Assembly (NCBI RefSeq): GCF_003096275.1
Contig: NZ_QENQ01000001.1
Location: 273,241 to 337,240 of the forward strand
Length of the DNA stretch: 64,000 nucleotides
DNA from: Sphingomonas pokkalii
Lineage (GTDB): Bacteria > Pseudomonadota > Alphaproteobacteria > Sphingomonadales > Sphingomonadaceae
Reading direction: 5' to 3'
Shown here: piece after piece, positions 28,724 to 39,780 of the stretch
Numbering within the stretch: position 1 is the first letter of the stretch
Layout of the letters: the number at the start of each line of letters is the position of its first letter
Notes under the pieces: generated by a model
What the model saw: only the letters and a program-made list of their open reading frames with translations
Databases searched by the model: none
What the model was told of the DNA's origin: nothing
Made by a program: the position numbers and the translations under genes

Positions 28724-30889
28724 ATGGCCCGCGCGCGCATTCTCGTCCTCCATCCGGCTCTGGGGCCGCTCGACTATCGCGTGCCGCCGGGCATGGAGGT
28801 CGCGCCCGGCAGCATCGTGATCGTGCCGATCGGCCCGCGCCAGTTCGCCGGCGTGGTGTGGGAAGCCGAGCGGCTGCCGACCGAGGAGATCGGCGACAAT
28901 CGGTTGCGCGCGATTCTCGCCGTGGCAGACGCGCCGCCGATCCCCGCGCCGGTGCGGCGGCTGATCGAATGGACCGCGGACTATTACCTGGCGCCCCCTT
29001 CGGCGGTGCTGGCCATGTCCCTGCGCACCTCCGCTGCCTTCGAGGCCGCGCCGACGATCACCGAATATCGCGCGACCGGGCAGGTGCCGGACCGGCTCAC
29101 CCCCCAGCGCGCCCAGGCGCTGGAGCGGATCGGCGCGCGGCAGGGGCTGGTGCGCGAACTCGCCGCCATCGCCGAGGTCTCCGACGCGGTGATTCGCGGA
29201 TTGGTGAAGACCGGCGCGATCGAAGCCATCACCGTCGACACCCAGGCGCCCTATCCGCTGCCCGATCCTGGCTTTGGTCCGCCGCAGCTCAATCCCGCCC
29301 AGGCGGCGGTGGCGGGCGGACTGCGCGCGGCGGTGGAAGCCGCCGCCTTCCAGCCCTTCCTGCTCGACGGCGTCACCGGATCGGGCAAGACCGAGGTCTA
29401 TTTCGAGGCGGTCGCCGCCGCGATCGAAGCCGGCAGGCAGACATTGGTGCTGCTCCCCGAAATCGCGCTGACCGAGCCCTTTCTCACGCGCTTTGCCAGG
29501 CGCTTCGGCTGTGAGCCGGTGGCCTGGCATTCGGGCCTGCGCAGTTCCGAGCGGCGCCGGGCATGGCGCGCGATCGCCAGCGGCGAGGCGCTGGTGACGG
29601 TGGGCGCGCGCTCGGCCCTGTTCCTGCCCTATCCCAAGCTCGGCCTGATCGTGGTCGACGAGGCGCACGAGACCAGCTTCAAGCAGGAAGAAGGCGTGCA
29701 CTATCACGCCCGCGACGTGGCGGTGATGCGCGGCATGTTCGAGCGCTGCCCGGTCGTCCTCGCCTCCGCCACCCCGGCGATCGAGACGCGGCACCAGGTC
29801 GAGGTCGGCCGCTATGCCGAACTCAAGCTGCCAGGCCGCTACGGCGCCGCCGAACTGCCGAAGATCGAGGCGATCGATCTGATCCGCGAGCCGCCGGAGC
29901 GCGGCCGCTGGCTGGCGCCCCGGCTGGTCGCGGCGATCGAGGAGACGCTGAAGCGCGGCGAACAGTCGCTCTTGTTCCTCAACCGGCGCGGCTATGCGCC
30001 GCTGACGCTGTGCCGCCACTGCGGCCACCGCTTCCAGTGCCCGAACTGCACGGCATGGATGGTCGAGCACCGGCTGCTCCACCGCCTCTCCTGCCATCAC
30101 TGCGGCCATACCATGCCGACGCCGAGCATGTGCCCCGAGTGCAAGTCCGACGACACTTTGGTCGCCTGCGGCCCCGGCGTCGAGCGGATCGCCGACGAAG
30201 TCGCGGCATTGTGGCCCGAGGCGCGTACCGCGATCGTCACGTCGGACACGCTCTGGTCGCCCGCCAAGGCGGCCGAGTTCGTGTCGCGGATGGAGCATGG
30301 CGCGATCGACATCGTCGTCGGCACCCAGCTGGTCACCAAGGGCTATCACTTCCCCAACCTGACCTTGGTCGGCGTGGTCGATGCCGATCTCGGGCTCGAC
30401 GGCGGCGATCTGCGCGCGTCCGAACGCACCTTTCAGCAGATCATGCAGGTCGCCGGGCGCGCCGGGCGCGGCGAGAAGCCGGGCACCGTGTTCATCCAGA
30501 CGCACGCCCCCGAGGCACGGGTGATGCAGGCGCTCGTCTCCGGCGATGCCGAGGCCTTCTATGCGGCGGAAACCGAGGCGCGCCGTCACGCCGACGCGCC
30601 GCCTTTCGGCCGCTATGCCGCGATCATCGTCTCCTCCGAGGACAAGGCGGCGGCGGAGGAAACCGCACGGATGATCGGCCGCTCGGCGCCGGAAAGCGCA
30701 GCGATGCACGTTTATGGCCCCGCGCCTGCACCGCTCGCGATGCTGCGCGGGCGACATCGCTTCCGCCTGCTGGTCCACGCCAAGCGCGGCTTTGCGGTGC
30801 AGGATGCGATCCGCGACTGGTTGGGCGCGCTCAGCTGGACCGCGCGGGTGCGCGTGGCGGTGGACGTGGACCCGTATAGCTTCGTCTAG
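28724..30889 (+). CDS. priA: Primosomal replication helicase PriA
   Basis: A 721-residue 3'-5' helicase that restarts stalled replication forks. It has an N-terminal DNA-binding domain (about 1-100), Walker A GVTGSGKTEVYFE near residue 225, the DEAH box VVDEAHETSFK, and a zinc-binding insert with eight cysteines (CRHCGHRFQCPNC and CHHCGHTMPTPSMCPEC). The C-terminal helicase half ends in the PriA-specific domain. The ATG at 28724 fits the conserved N-terminus ILVLHPALGPLDYRVP. Confidence 0.96.
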   Translation: MARARILVLHPALGPLDYRVPPGMEVAPGSIVIVPIGPRQFAGVVWEAERLPTEEIGDNRLRAILAVADAPPIPAPVRRLIEWTADYYLAPPSAVLAMSLRTSAAFEAAPTITEYRATGQVPDRLTPQRAQALERIGARQGLVRELAAIAEVSDAVIRGLVKTGAIEAITVDTQAPYPLPDPGFGPPQLNPAQAAVAGGLRAAVEAAAFQPFLLDGVTGSGKTEVYFEAVAAAIEAGRQTLVLLPEIALTEPFLTRFARRFGCEPVAWHSGLRSSERRRAWRAIASGEALVTVGARSALFLPYPKLGLIVVDEAHETSFKQEEGVHYHARDVAVMRGMFERCPVVLASATPAIETRHQVEVGRYAELKLPGRYGAAELPKIEAIDLIREPPERGRWLAPRLVAAIEETLKRGEQSLLFLNRRGYAPLTLCRHCGHRFQCPNCTAWMVEHRLLHRLSCHHCGHTMPTPSMCPECKSDDTLVACGPGVERIADEVAALWPEARTAIVTSDTLWSPAKAAEFVSRMEHGAIDIVVGTQLVTKGYHFPNLTLVGVVDADLGLDGGDLRASERTFQQIMQVAGRAGRGEKPGTVFIQTHAPEARVMQALVSGDAEAFYAAETEARRHADAPPFGRYAAIIVSSEDKAAAEETARMIGRSAPESAAMHVYGPAPAPLAMLRGRHRFRLLVHAKRGFAVQDAIRDWLGALSWTARVRVAVDVDPYSFV

Positions 30890-30973
30890 GCAACGCGCAT
30901 TTTTGCATTTCCGTATAAGTATCGACGCGATATTCCCGCGACGGGGCAATCCGCGCTCCGGGGGGAATGGAAC

Positions 30974-32509
30974 ATGAAAGGGTTTGCATCGCTGGCGCTT
31001 GTGCTGGCGAGCTTGGTGTCGACGCCGGCGATGGCCGACTGGCGGGTGGCGGAAACCGATCATTTCGTCGTCTATGCCAACACCTCGGAGGCGTCGTTGC
31101 GCCGCTATGCCGAGCAGCTGGAGAAGTTCGACAAGGCCTTGCGCCTCACCCGCGGACTGAAGGAATCGCCGCTCGGCAAGGCGGGACGCGTCACCGTCTA
31201 TTTTGTCGGCAACCAGGACCGGGTGGCGTCGCTTGCCGGGGATTCGGAGATCGCCGGATTCTACATTCCACGCGCGGGCGCCTCGGTAGCGTTCGTGCCG
31301 GGCAACATGGGCGGCGACAGCCCGATGGCGTTCAATTCGCAACAGGTGTTGCAGCACGAATATGCCCATCACTTCATGTTCACCAACTGGCCCGATGCGG
31401 CCTTTCCCTCCTGGGTTTCCGAAGGCTGGGCGGAATTCAACGCGACGGCGAAGTTCGATCGTGATGGCGCCTTCCAGTTCGGTTCGGCGCCGCAATACCG
31501 CGCTTATGGGCTGTTGACCGGCAACCCGCTGCCGATCGAGAAGATCCTCGCGGGTGCCGCCGGCAAGCTGCGATCGGACCAGCGCGACGCGCTCTATGGC
31601 CGCGGCTGGGCGCTGATGCATTATCTTACCTTCGAACCGAGCCGCAAAGGCCAGCTTGCTACCTATCTCGACGCGATCAGCCGCGATCGGAAATCGCCCG
31701 AAGCCGCTGCCGCCCTGGCTTTCGGCGATCTTCGCGCGCTGCATCGCGAACTGGAGAAGTTTCTCAGCAAACCGCGAATCAGCGGCTTTCGCGTCAAACC
31801 CGAAAGTCTGACGATTCCGCCGGTGGCGGTGCGCGTGCTGCGGCCCGGCGAAGCGGCGATCTTGCCGGTGCGCTTCCGCTCCGAAGCGGGGGTGAACGAC
31901 GAGACCGCACCACCGGTCTATGCCGATGCCCGGAAGATTGCGGCGCATTTTCCCGACGACCCTGCCGTGCAGCGGGGGCTGGCCGAAGCGGCATATGATG
32001 CGAAGGACTATGCCGCCGCCCTGACCGCGGCCAACAAGGCCATCGCGGCCGATCCCAAGCTGATCGAGGCGCATTGCTATCGCGCGATGGCGCAGATGGC
32101 GATCGCCCTGGCCGCCAAGGACGACCGGCCCGAGACCTGGCTGGAGATCCGCCGCAGCATCGCCCGCGCCAACCGGCTCGATACCGAAGATCCCCGGCCA
32201 CTGATCCTCTATTTCCGCAGCTATGCGGAACATGGCATGATGCCGCCCAAGGTGGCCCGCGACGGGCTGCTCCACGCCTATGAACTGGCGCCGCAGGATC
32301 GCGGGTTGCGGATGCAGACGGCAGCGATGCTGATCGGGGACGGCAAGCTGGAGGAAGCGCGGGCGATGCTGCTCGTGCTCACCTATGATCCCCACGCATC
32401 GGGGATGGGCGACGCGGCATCGAAGATGATCGATACGATCGATGCGACCCTGAAGAGCGGCAAGCCTGTCGTCCCCGCGCCGGATGCAACGCCCCGACCC
32501 GGACAATAG
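30974..32509 (+). CDS. Secreted zinc metalloprotease-like protein with TPR region
   Basis: A 511-residue protein with a signal peptide cleaved near residue 21 (TPAMADW). The protease-like domain has His128-Glu-x-x-His132 (HEYAH) and a downstream Glu in SEGWAEF (Glu150), the arrangement of a gluzincin zinc site. The second half (about residues 300-490) is helical with TPR-like repeats such as AALTAANKAIAADPKLIEAHCYRAMA. A peptidase MA-like or DUF1570-like family is most likely. Substrate unknown; it acts in the periplasm or outside. Followed closely by a serine protease gene, so the two may be one transcript. Confidence 0.8.
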   Translation: MKGFASLALVLASLVSTPAMADWRVAETDHFVVYANTSEASLRRYAEQLEKFDKALRLTRGLKESPLGKAGRVTVYFVGNQDRVASLAGDSEIAGFYIPRAGASVAFVPGNMGGDSPMAFNSQQVLQHEYAHHFMFTNWPDAAFPSWVSEGWAEFNATAKFDRDGAFQFGSAPQYRAYGLLTGNPLPIEKILAGAAGKLRSDQRDALYGRGWALMHYLTFEPSRKGQLATYLDAISRDRKSPEAAAALAFGDLRALHRELEKFLSKPRISGFRVKPESLTIPPVAVRVLRPGEAAILPVRFRSEAGVNDETAPPVYADARKIAAHFPDDPAVQRGLAEAAYDAKDYAAALTAANKAIAADPKLIEAHCYRAMAQMAIALAAKDDRPETWLEIRRSIARANRLDTEDPRPLILYFRSYAEHGMMPPKVARDGLLHAYELAPQDRGLRMQTAAMLIGDGKLEEARAMLLVLTYDPHASGMGDAASKMIDTIDATLKSGKPVVPAPDATPRPGQ

Positions 32510-32570
32510 CCGTGTCAAGCGGGCTTGCACCGGCTTGAACCGCCGCGCCTTTTCGCCGAAAGCGCAGGCC

Positions 32571-34121
32571 ATGGGTTCAACCGGGGTGTTTCCGCAGATG
32601 CGGCAGATGATGGTGCTGGTGGCGATGCTGGTCGCCTGGATCGCGCCGGCGCGCGCCGACGATATTTCGGCGGCGGGGCGCGGCGTGGTGCGGATCGTCA
32701 CCATCGCGGTCGCCGATGACGAAGTGGTCGGCTTCGGCCATGGCAGCGGCTTCGCGGTGGCACCGAACCGCATCGTCACCAACGCCCATGTCGTCGAACT
32801 CGCCTCGCGCTACCCCGGCAATGTGGTGATCGGCGTGGTGCCGTCCGAAGGCAGCAAGTCGTTCCAGGGCAAGCTGATCGCCATCGATACCAAGCGCGAT
32901 CTCGCGCTGATCGAATTCACCGGCACGAAGCTGCCGCCGCTGGCGCTCTTCAATGGCGCGGTCACCGATGGCGAGGCGCTGATCGCGCTCGGCTATCCCG
33001 GCAATGTCGATATCGCCACCGCGCGATCGGCGGCGGATTTCATCACCCCGCAGTCGCCGGTGCGCTCGCAGGGCGGCTTTGCCGGGACGCGCACGCTGGA
33101 GGGCATTTCGGTGTTGCTCCACACCGCGAACATCGCGCGCGGCAATTCGGGCGGGCCGCTGCTCGACACCTGCGGCAGGGTGCTCGGCGTCAATTCGGCG
33201 ATCACCAATGCGGAGGAAGGCGATGCCACCTTCGCCTTCGCCATTTCCGATGCGGAGCTGACCGCGTTCCTGCGCGATGCCAAGCAGCCGGTGGTGACGG
33301 TGGACGCACCGTGCATCAGCGTCGAACAGCGCATGGCGCTCGACAAGAGTGCCGAGGAAAAGGACCGGGCCGATGCCGCCGCCCGCGTGGCGATGGCCGA
33401 ATCTGCCGCCGCACGCACCCGCGAAGCCGCCATTGAAAAGGCCCGCGCCGCCAACGAGTCGGCGCGCGAAACCTATATGGCCGGCGCGGCGGTGCTGCTG
33501 GTGTTCGGGGCACTGGCGCTGGGCGCGGCGGGGCTGCTGCTCTCGCGCGACCAGCAGCGCCCGGGCATCTGGTCCGCGGTGGGCGGGGGCGCGCTGCTGC
33601 TCGGCGCAGTGGCGCTGTTCGTGCTGCGACCGAGCTTCGACGAGGCCGACATCGCCACACCCGGCGACGGCAACAGCAGCGCCGAGGCGAAACTGCCCGC
33701 CGGGACGGCGCAGGGGCCGCTGCTCTGCACGATCGTGCCCGACCGCAGCCGCATCACCGTGTCCGCGACGCCGCCGGTGACGCTCAATGCCGGGCCGGAC
33801 GGCTGCTTCGACGGCGGCACCCAATATGCCGAATCGGGGCGGCGCTGGCAGCGGGTGGTGGTGCCGGAGGACGAGCAGACGGTGTCGATCCGCGAATTCG
33901 ATCCGGACAGCGAAACCTATAGCGAGACCCGCTACCTGCTCTCTGCCGCCGACATGCAGCGGGTGCGGGAAGTGCGGCCCACCGTGCCGATCAAGCAATG
34001 CACCGCCGACCAGGCGGCGCGGGCAAGCCTGGCCAGCCTGCAGCAGTCGATCCGCGCCGCGCTGCCGCCGACCTATAACGAGAAGCTGGTCTATCACTGC
34101 GCGCCCGCGGCGGGGCAATAG
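32571..34121 (+). CDS. Trypsin-like serine protease with C-terminal membrane anchor
   Basis: With the ATG at 32571 the protein has 516 residues; the ATG at 32598 is an equally possible start for the signal peptide (MRQMMVLVAMLVAWIAPARA). A DegP-like chymotrypsin fold follows with the full catalytic triad: His73 (TNAHVV), Asp110 (RDLALI) and Ser193 (RGNSGGPL). Then come a charged, Ala-rich helix (about 255-305), two TM helices (about 305-355) and a C-terminal domain with several cysteines. No PDZ domain is present. The upstream start at 32484 would overlap the metalloprotease gene. Ends 3 bp from the convergent ada gene. Confidence 0.82.
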   Translation: MGSTGVFPQMRQMMVLVAMLVAWIAPARADDISAAGRGVVRIVTIAVADDEVVGFGHGSGFAVAPNRIVTNAHVVELASRYPGNVVIGVVPSEGSKSFQGKLIAIDTKRDLALIEFTGTKLPPLALFNGAVTDGEALIALGYPGNVDIATARSAADFITPQSPVRSQGGFAGTRTLEGISVLLHTANIARGNSGGPLLDTCGRVLGVNSAITNAEEGDATFAFAISDAELTAFLRDAKQPVVTVDAPCISVEQRMALDKSAEEKDRADAAARVAMAESAAARTREAAIEKARAANESARETYMAGAAVLLVFGALALGAAGLLLSRDQQRPGIWSAVGGGALLLGAVALFVLRPSFDEADIATPGDGNSSAEAKLPAGTAQGPLLCTIVPDRSRITVSATPPVTLNAGPDGCFDGGTQYAESGRRWQRVVVPEDEQTVSIREFDPDSETYSETRYLLSAADMQRVREVRPTVPIKQCTADQAARASLASLQQSIRAALPPTYNEKLVYHCAPAAGQ

Positions 34122-34124
34122 CAT

Positions 34125-35168
34125 TCACTTCCGCTCGCGCACCCCTTCGCGGGCGCGCAGCTCGCGCTTGCGCGCGAGGCCATAGGCATAGCCGCCCATG
34201 CTGCCGTCGCCGCGCTGGGCGCGGTGGCAGGGCACCAGGATCGCCACCGGATTGGCACCGCAGGCCGTTCCCGCCGCGCGCACCGCGGCAGGCGCGCCCG
34301 CCATCGCCGCCAGCTGGGCATAGCTGCGCGTCTCACCCGGCGGGATCGCCCGCAGCGCCTGCCACACCGCTTCCTGAAAGGCGGTGCCCCGCACGTCGAG
34401 CGGCAGTTCGGCATGGCGGCCCGGCTGTTCGACTTCGGCGACCACCTGCGCGGCGAGGGCGGCCAGCGGCGCGCCCCCTTCCACGATCTGCGCCGCAGGG
34501 AAGCGCCGGGCGAGCGCCGCGGCGTCTTCGTCGAAGGCGACGCGGCAGAGCCCCTTGTCGGTGGCCGCGATCAGCAACGGGCCCAGGCTGGTCGCCGCGA
34601 CCGTCCAGCGGATCGTCACCCCCGCGCCGCCGGCCCGCCAGGCGCCGGGCGTCATCCCCAGCCGGGCATCGGCCTGCTCGTAGAATCGGCTGGGTGCGGC
34701 ATAGCCGGCCGCATAGATCGCCTGGGTCACGCTTTCCTCCGCAGCGAGCGCCGCCGCCATCCGCCGCGCGCGCAGGCCGCGCGCATAGGCGGCGGGCGTC
34801 ACGCCGGTGGCGCGCTTGAACAGCCGGTTGAAATGATGGGGCGCATAGCCGACCGCCGCCGCCAGCGCCTCCAGCCCGATCCCCTCCTGCGCCGCTTCGA
34901 TGAGCTGAGCGGCGCGCGCCACGGCTTCGGCATCGCGCGCCACCTCGTCCGGCCGACAGCGCAGGCAGGGGCGGAATCCCGCCGCCCGCGCATCCGCGCC
35001 ATCGGCATAGAAACGAACATGCTCGCGCCGCGGGCGCCGGGCGGGACAGCTCGGCTTGCAATAGATTCGCGTGGTGGTGACGGCGACCAGGAAACGGCCG
35101 TCCTGCGCGCGATCGCGTGCGGCGAACGCGGCCCAGCAGGCGTCTTCGGACAGGATGCGATCGGTCAT
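34125..35168 (-). CDS. ada: Ada: methylphosphotriester-sensing regulator and O6-methylguanine methyltransferase
   Basis: A 347-residue bifunctional adaptive-response protein. The N-terminal zinc domain has Cys37, Cys41 and a CLRC pair; its first cysteine accepts methyl groups from DNA phosphotriesters. An AraC-type helix-turn-helix region follows (about 85-180). The C-terminal domain carries the suicide cysteine Cys314 in VPCHR. All elements are intact, so it should both repair DNA and activate its regulon. It runs convergently toward the serine protease gene. Confidence 0.95.
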   Translation of the reverse strand: MTDRILSEDACWAAFAARDRAQDGRFLVAVTTTRIYCKPSCPARRPRREHVRFYADGADARAAGFRPCLRCRPDEVARDAEAVARAAQLIEAAQEGIGLEALAAAVGYAPHHFNRLFKRATGVTPAAYARGLRARRMAAALAAEESVTQAIYAAGYAAPSRFYEQADARLGMTPGAWRAGGAGVTIRWTVAATSLGPLLIAATDKGLCRVAFDEDAAALARRFPAAQIVEGGAPLAALAAQVVAEVEQPGRHAELPLDVRGTAFQEAVWQALRAIPPGETRSYAQLAAMAGAPAAVRAAGTACGANPVAILVPCHRAQRGDGSMGGYAYGLARKRELRAREGVRERK

Positions 35169-35217
35169 GCCGCGATCCTATCGACGAGACGCCGCCACCG
35201 CACCCCGCGGCTTGCGT

Positions 35218-35565
35218 TCAAAGCGACGATTCGTCCGGGATCGATTCGCCGCGCAGCCGCGCCTCCAGCTCCGCCAGCACCGCATCCTGCCCACGAAAGG
35301 CACGCTGCAGATCGCGCCGGCCGAGCGGCATCAGGAACTCGCAGCCATGCCGGTCCTGCTCCCGCCACACCACCCGCGCCTCCCGCGCGCCTGCACCGGA
35401 CAGGCCGATCCAGATGAGTGTGCCCACCGGCAACGCGACATCGGCGACGAACAGGAAGCCGGTACGCGAGAAATTCTCCACCATCGCATCGAAGGGGCGC
35501 CCGTCCATCCCGCGTACGGTGGTTTCCCGATGCACAAGAAACCGCACCGCGCCGCGCGCATCCAT
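35218..35565 (-). CDS. PilZ domain protein
   Basis: A 115-residue single-domain protein with the c-di-GMP-binding pattern of PilZ: an N-terminal Arg cluster (RFLVHRETTVRG) and the NFSRTGFLF segment matching (D/N)xSxxG. The C-terminus is helical. The ATG at 35565 has a GGGGA Shine-Dalgarno-like sequence and gives the usual length; a longer reading frame back to 35697 adds 44 residues with no recognisable content. It precedes ada on the same strand by about 50 bp. Which pathway it controls is not visible. Confidence 0.8.
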   Translation of the reverse strand: MDARGAVRFLVHRETTVRGMDGRPFDAMVENFSRTGFLFVADVALPVGTLIWIGLSGAGAREARVVWREQDRHGCEFLMPLGRRDLQRAFRGQDAVLAELEARLRGESIPDESSL

Positions 35566-35881
35566 GCTTCCCCAAACCTCGAGTCTTGCGACCAGCACCT
35601 GCGTCGGTTCCCCTGTGGAGCCTCCAGCTTCGCAAATCGGAGTTAACACCTCCTCTATGCCGCAGGCCTTCTTGACGCAGGGCAGCATTACTGCCATATG
35701 CCGCCGCGCATCGAGGCTTCAAAGCAGCGTGATCGGCGGCGCGCCCCCAAGGGGGAAGGCTCCGCACGGCTCTGCCTCGTTGATTTCACGGCTTCCCAAA
35801 TCACGCGGGGCGTCACTTCGTTGACCCCGCCTTCGCGCGCCTTGCAGACGTGCGCGCCGGCCGCATCTATAAGGTTTTCCA
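35566..35881. other. Divergent spacer and leader of the DEAD-box helicase gene
   Basis: This 316-bp gap between the PilZ start and the helicase start contains no credible gene. AAGG (35872-35875) close to the ATG may be the ribosome-binding site. The rest could be a long 5' leader of the helicase transcript. I do not see a clear promoter or a known RNA element here. Confidence 0.4.
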
Positions 35882-37351
35882 ATGCAATTCAAAGAACTCG
35901 GCCTTTCCGAGACCGTCCTGGCTGCGCTTGCCGCCAAGGGCTATACCGACGCGACCCCCATCCAGGCCCAGTCGATCCCCGCGCTGCTCGAAGGCCGCGA
36001 CCTGCTCGGCATCGCCCAGACCGGCACCGGCAAGACCGCGGCGTTCATGCTGCCGTCGATCGACCGGCTGATCGCCTCTGGCCGCCGCGCCCAGCCGCGC
36101 GGCTGCCGCATGCTCGTCCTCGCGCCGACCCGCGAGCTCGCCGCGCAGATCGCCGACAATGCCAAGCATTATGCCAGCGGCACCGGCCTGCGCATCGCCA
36201 CCGTGTTCGGCGGCACCTCGGTCCACAAGAACAAGACCGATCTGGCGCGCGGCGTCGACATCCTCGTCGCCACGCCGGGCCGCCTCGTCGACCTGCTCGA
36301 CCAGTGCTACATGATCCTGCTCGGCATCGAGATCCTGGTGCTCGACGAAGCCGACCAGATGCTCGACCTCGGCTTCATCCATGCGCTGCGCCGCATCGTG
36401 AAGGAACTGCCGGCCAAGCGCCAGTCGCTGTTCTTTTCGGCGACCATGCCCAAGTCGATCCGCGAGCTGGCCAGCCAGTTCATCCACAATCCGGTGGAAG
36501 TGAAGGTGACCCCGGTCGCCACCACGGCGGAGCGCGTCGAGCAGTTCGTCACCTATGTGAACCAGACCGAGAAGCAGGCGCTGCTGACGATGCAGCTGCG
36601 CAATCTCGAGATCGATCGCGCGCTGATCTTCACCCGCACCAAGCATGGCGCCGACCGCGTCGTCCGCCTGCTCGCCGGCAACGGCATCGCCGCCAACGCG
36701 ATCCACGGCAACAAGAGCCAGCCGCAGCGCGAGCGGGCGCTGGGCGAGTTCCGCTCGGGCAAGGTCAAGCTGATGGTGGCGACCGACATCGCCGCGCGCG
36801 GCATCGACGTGTCGGGGGTGAGCCATGTGTTCAACTTCGAGCTGCCCAACGTGCCGGAGCAATATGTCCACCGCATCGGCCGCACCGCGCGCGCCGGCGC
36901 CGACGGCATCGCGATCAGCTACTGCGCCGATGACGAGCGTCCATATCTGAAGGACATCGAGCGGCTGACCCGCCAGAAGCTCACCGTGCAGCCGCTGCCG
37001 GAGAATTTCAAGGCCGAGGCGGACAAGATCAAGGCAACCCGCTCGCCGATGCCGGCCAGCCGCGACGAGCAGAACGGCCGCAACGGCCGCGCGATGCAGC
37101 ATGCCCAGGGGCGTCGTGGCGACGGCCAGCCGGCGCGCGGCGGGCGTGGCGGTCCGCGTGGCGATGCGCCGCGTGGCGGCGAGCAGCGCCGGGCCGAGGG
37201 TCCGCGCGGCGAGCAGCCGCGTCGCCAGGAGGGGGCCGGCCCTGCCGGTGCCGGCCGCGGTCCGGGCGCCCCCAAGCGCAAGTTCCAGGCACGTCCCGCC
37301 GGCGGCGGCAATCGTAGCCAAGGCGGCGGCCAGGGCGGCCGCGCCCGCTGA
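35882..37351 (+). CDS. DEAD-box ATP-dependent RNA helicase (RhlE-like)
   Basis: A 489-residue RNA helicase with the complete motif set: Q motif (GYTDATPIQAQSIP), Walker A AQTGTGKT, PTRELA, DEAD, SAT (near residue 182), and HRIGRTARAG. The catalytic core ends near residue 375. A disordered Arg/Gly-rich tail follows (about 385-489), which usually anchors such helicases to RNA or the degradosome. RhlE is the best subfamily match; DeaD is possible. A strong intrinsic terminator follows about 110 bp after the stop. Confidence 0.92.
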   Translation: MQFKELGLSETVLAALAAKGYTDATPIQAQSIPALLEGRDLLGIAQTGTGKTAAFMLPSIDRLIASGRRAQPRGCRMLVLAPTRELAAQIADNAKHYASGTGLRIATVFGGTSVHKNKTDLARGVDILVATPGRLVDLLDQCYMILLGIEILVLDEADQMLDLGFIHALRRIVKELPAKRQSLFFSATMPKSIRELASQFIHNPVEVKVTPVATTAERVEQFVTYVNQTEKQALLTMQLRNLEIDRALIFTRTKHGADRVVRLLAGNGIAANAIHGNKSQPQRERALGEFRSGKVKLMVATDIAARGIDVSGVSHVFNFELPNVPEQYVHRIGRTARAGADGIAISYCADDERPYLKDIERLTRQKLTVQPLPENFKAEADKIKATRSPMPASRDEQNGRNGRAMQHAQGRRGDGQPARGGRGGPRGDAPRGGEQRRAEGPRGEQPRRQEGAGPAGAGRGPGAPKRKFQARPAGGGNRSQGGGQGGRAR

Positions 37352-37669
37352 TCGATCGCGCACCGGAATCGGGCTTGAATCGGGTGCGCGCCGTCTAAGG
37401 ACGGCACGTTCCGGCCGGGCCTGATCGGATCGCAGCCCGATCCGATCGGATTATTTCAGAGGCGGGCGGGTTCACCGCCCGCCTTTTTCTTGCGCGTTTC
37501 CTGGCCATGCCCGGACCCGTCCGAAAATGGCTTGTGACGTTTCAGGGACTCGGGTTGCATCGCTGCAATCGCGATGCTAGCAGCCCCGCAACCCATCGGG
37601 GGCGCAGTATGCGTCGCCCCCCTTTTGTGCATGGGGTCACTTCCGACCCTCCGAGAGGAAACGAATCGC
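37352..37669. other. Spacer between the helicase and the ATP synthase operon
   Basis: This 318-bp region holds two hairpins (CGCGCACC/GGTGCGCG near 37365-37395 and GCCGTC/GACGGC near 37392-37407), the helicase terminator at 37460-37490, and then about 180 bp that must contain the atp promoter. GAGAGGAA (37653-37660) is the atpH ribosome-binding site. I could not assign -35 and -10 boxes with confidence. Confidence 0.5.
37460..37490 (+). terminator. Intrinsic terminator of the RNA helicase gene
   Basis: AGGCGGGCGG (37460-37469) pairs with CCGCCCGCCT (37475-37484) around a 5-nt loop, followed by a run of T's (37484-37488). This is a textbook Rho-independent terminator that insulates the atp operon. 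Confidence 0.92.
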
Positions 37670-38224
37670 GTGGAGAATTCCGGCGGTATTCAGGCAAGCC
37701 TAAGCGGACGCTACGCAACCGCGCTGTTCGAGCTGGCACGGGACGCCAAGGCCATCGAGGCCGTTGAGGCGAGCCTGGCCACGGTGCGTGCGGCACTCGA
37801 CGAATCGCCCGAGTTCAAGGCGCTGACCACCAGCCCGCTGATCGGCCGCAAGGACGCCGGCAAGGGCGTGGCCGCCGCGGCGGGTGCGATGGCGCTGGAT
37901 GCGACGACGACCAAGTTCCTCGGCGTGCTCGCCGAGAACCGCCGTCTGGCGCAGCTGCCGGCGATCATCCGCACCTTCCGCATGCTGGCCACCAGCTATC
38001 GCGGTGAAACCACGGCGGAAGTGGCCTCGGCACACCCGCTCGATGCCGAGCAGGTGGACGCGCTGAAGGCACAGCTGCGCACCCGTATCGGCCGCGAGGT
38101 CTCGGTCGACCTGTCGGTCGATCCCTCGCTGCTCGGCGGCCTGGTCGTGAAGATCGGCAGCCAGATGATCGATTCGTCGATCAAGACCCGACTGAACTCC
38201 CTCGCGCACGCGATGAAAGGCTGA
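37670..38224 (+). CDS. atpH: F0F1 ATP synthase subunit delta
   Basis: A 184-residue stalk protein that links F1 to the peripheral b subunits. N-terminal helical domain (about 1-105, with SGRYATALFELA) and C-terminal conserved region with VDPSLLGGLVVKIGSQMIDSSIKTRL. The GTG at 37670, about 9 nt after GAGAGGAA, gives the family's usual length; upstream ATG starts would add unrelated residues. First gene of atpHAGDC; F0 genes are elsewhere, as usual in Alphaproteobacteria. Confidence 0.94.
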   Translation: MENSGGIQASLSGRYATALFELARDAKAIEAVEASLATVRAALDESPEFKALTTSPLIGRKDAGKGVAAAAGAMALDATTTKFLGVLAENRRLAQLPAIIRTFRMLATSYRGETTAEVASAHPLDAEQVDALKAQLRTRIGREVSVDLSVDPSLLGGLVVKIGSQMIDSSIKTRLNSLAHAMKG

Positions 38225-39766
<1,542 letters not shown>

Positions 39767-39780
39767 GGAACGTTAGCCGG

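Noticed and set aside
28658..32782. A 1374-codon antisense open frame across priA and the metalloprotease gene
   Set aside because: Same codon-bias shadow; the plus-strand genes carry full motif sets.
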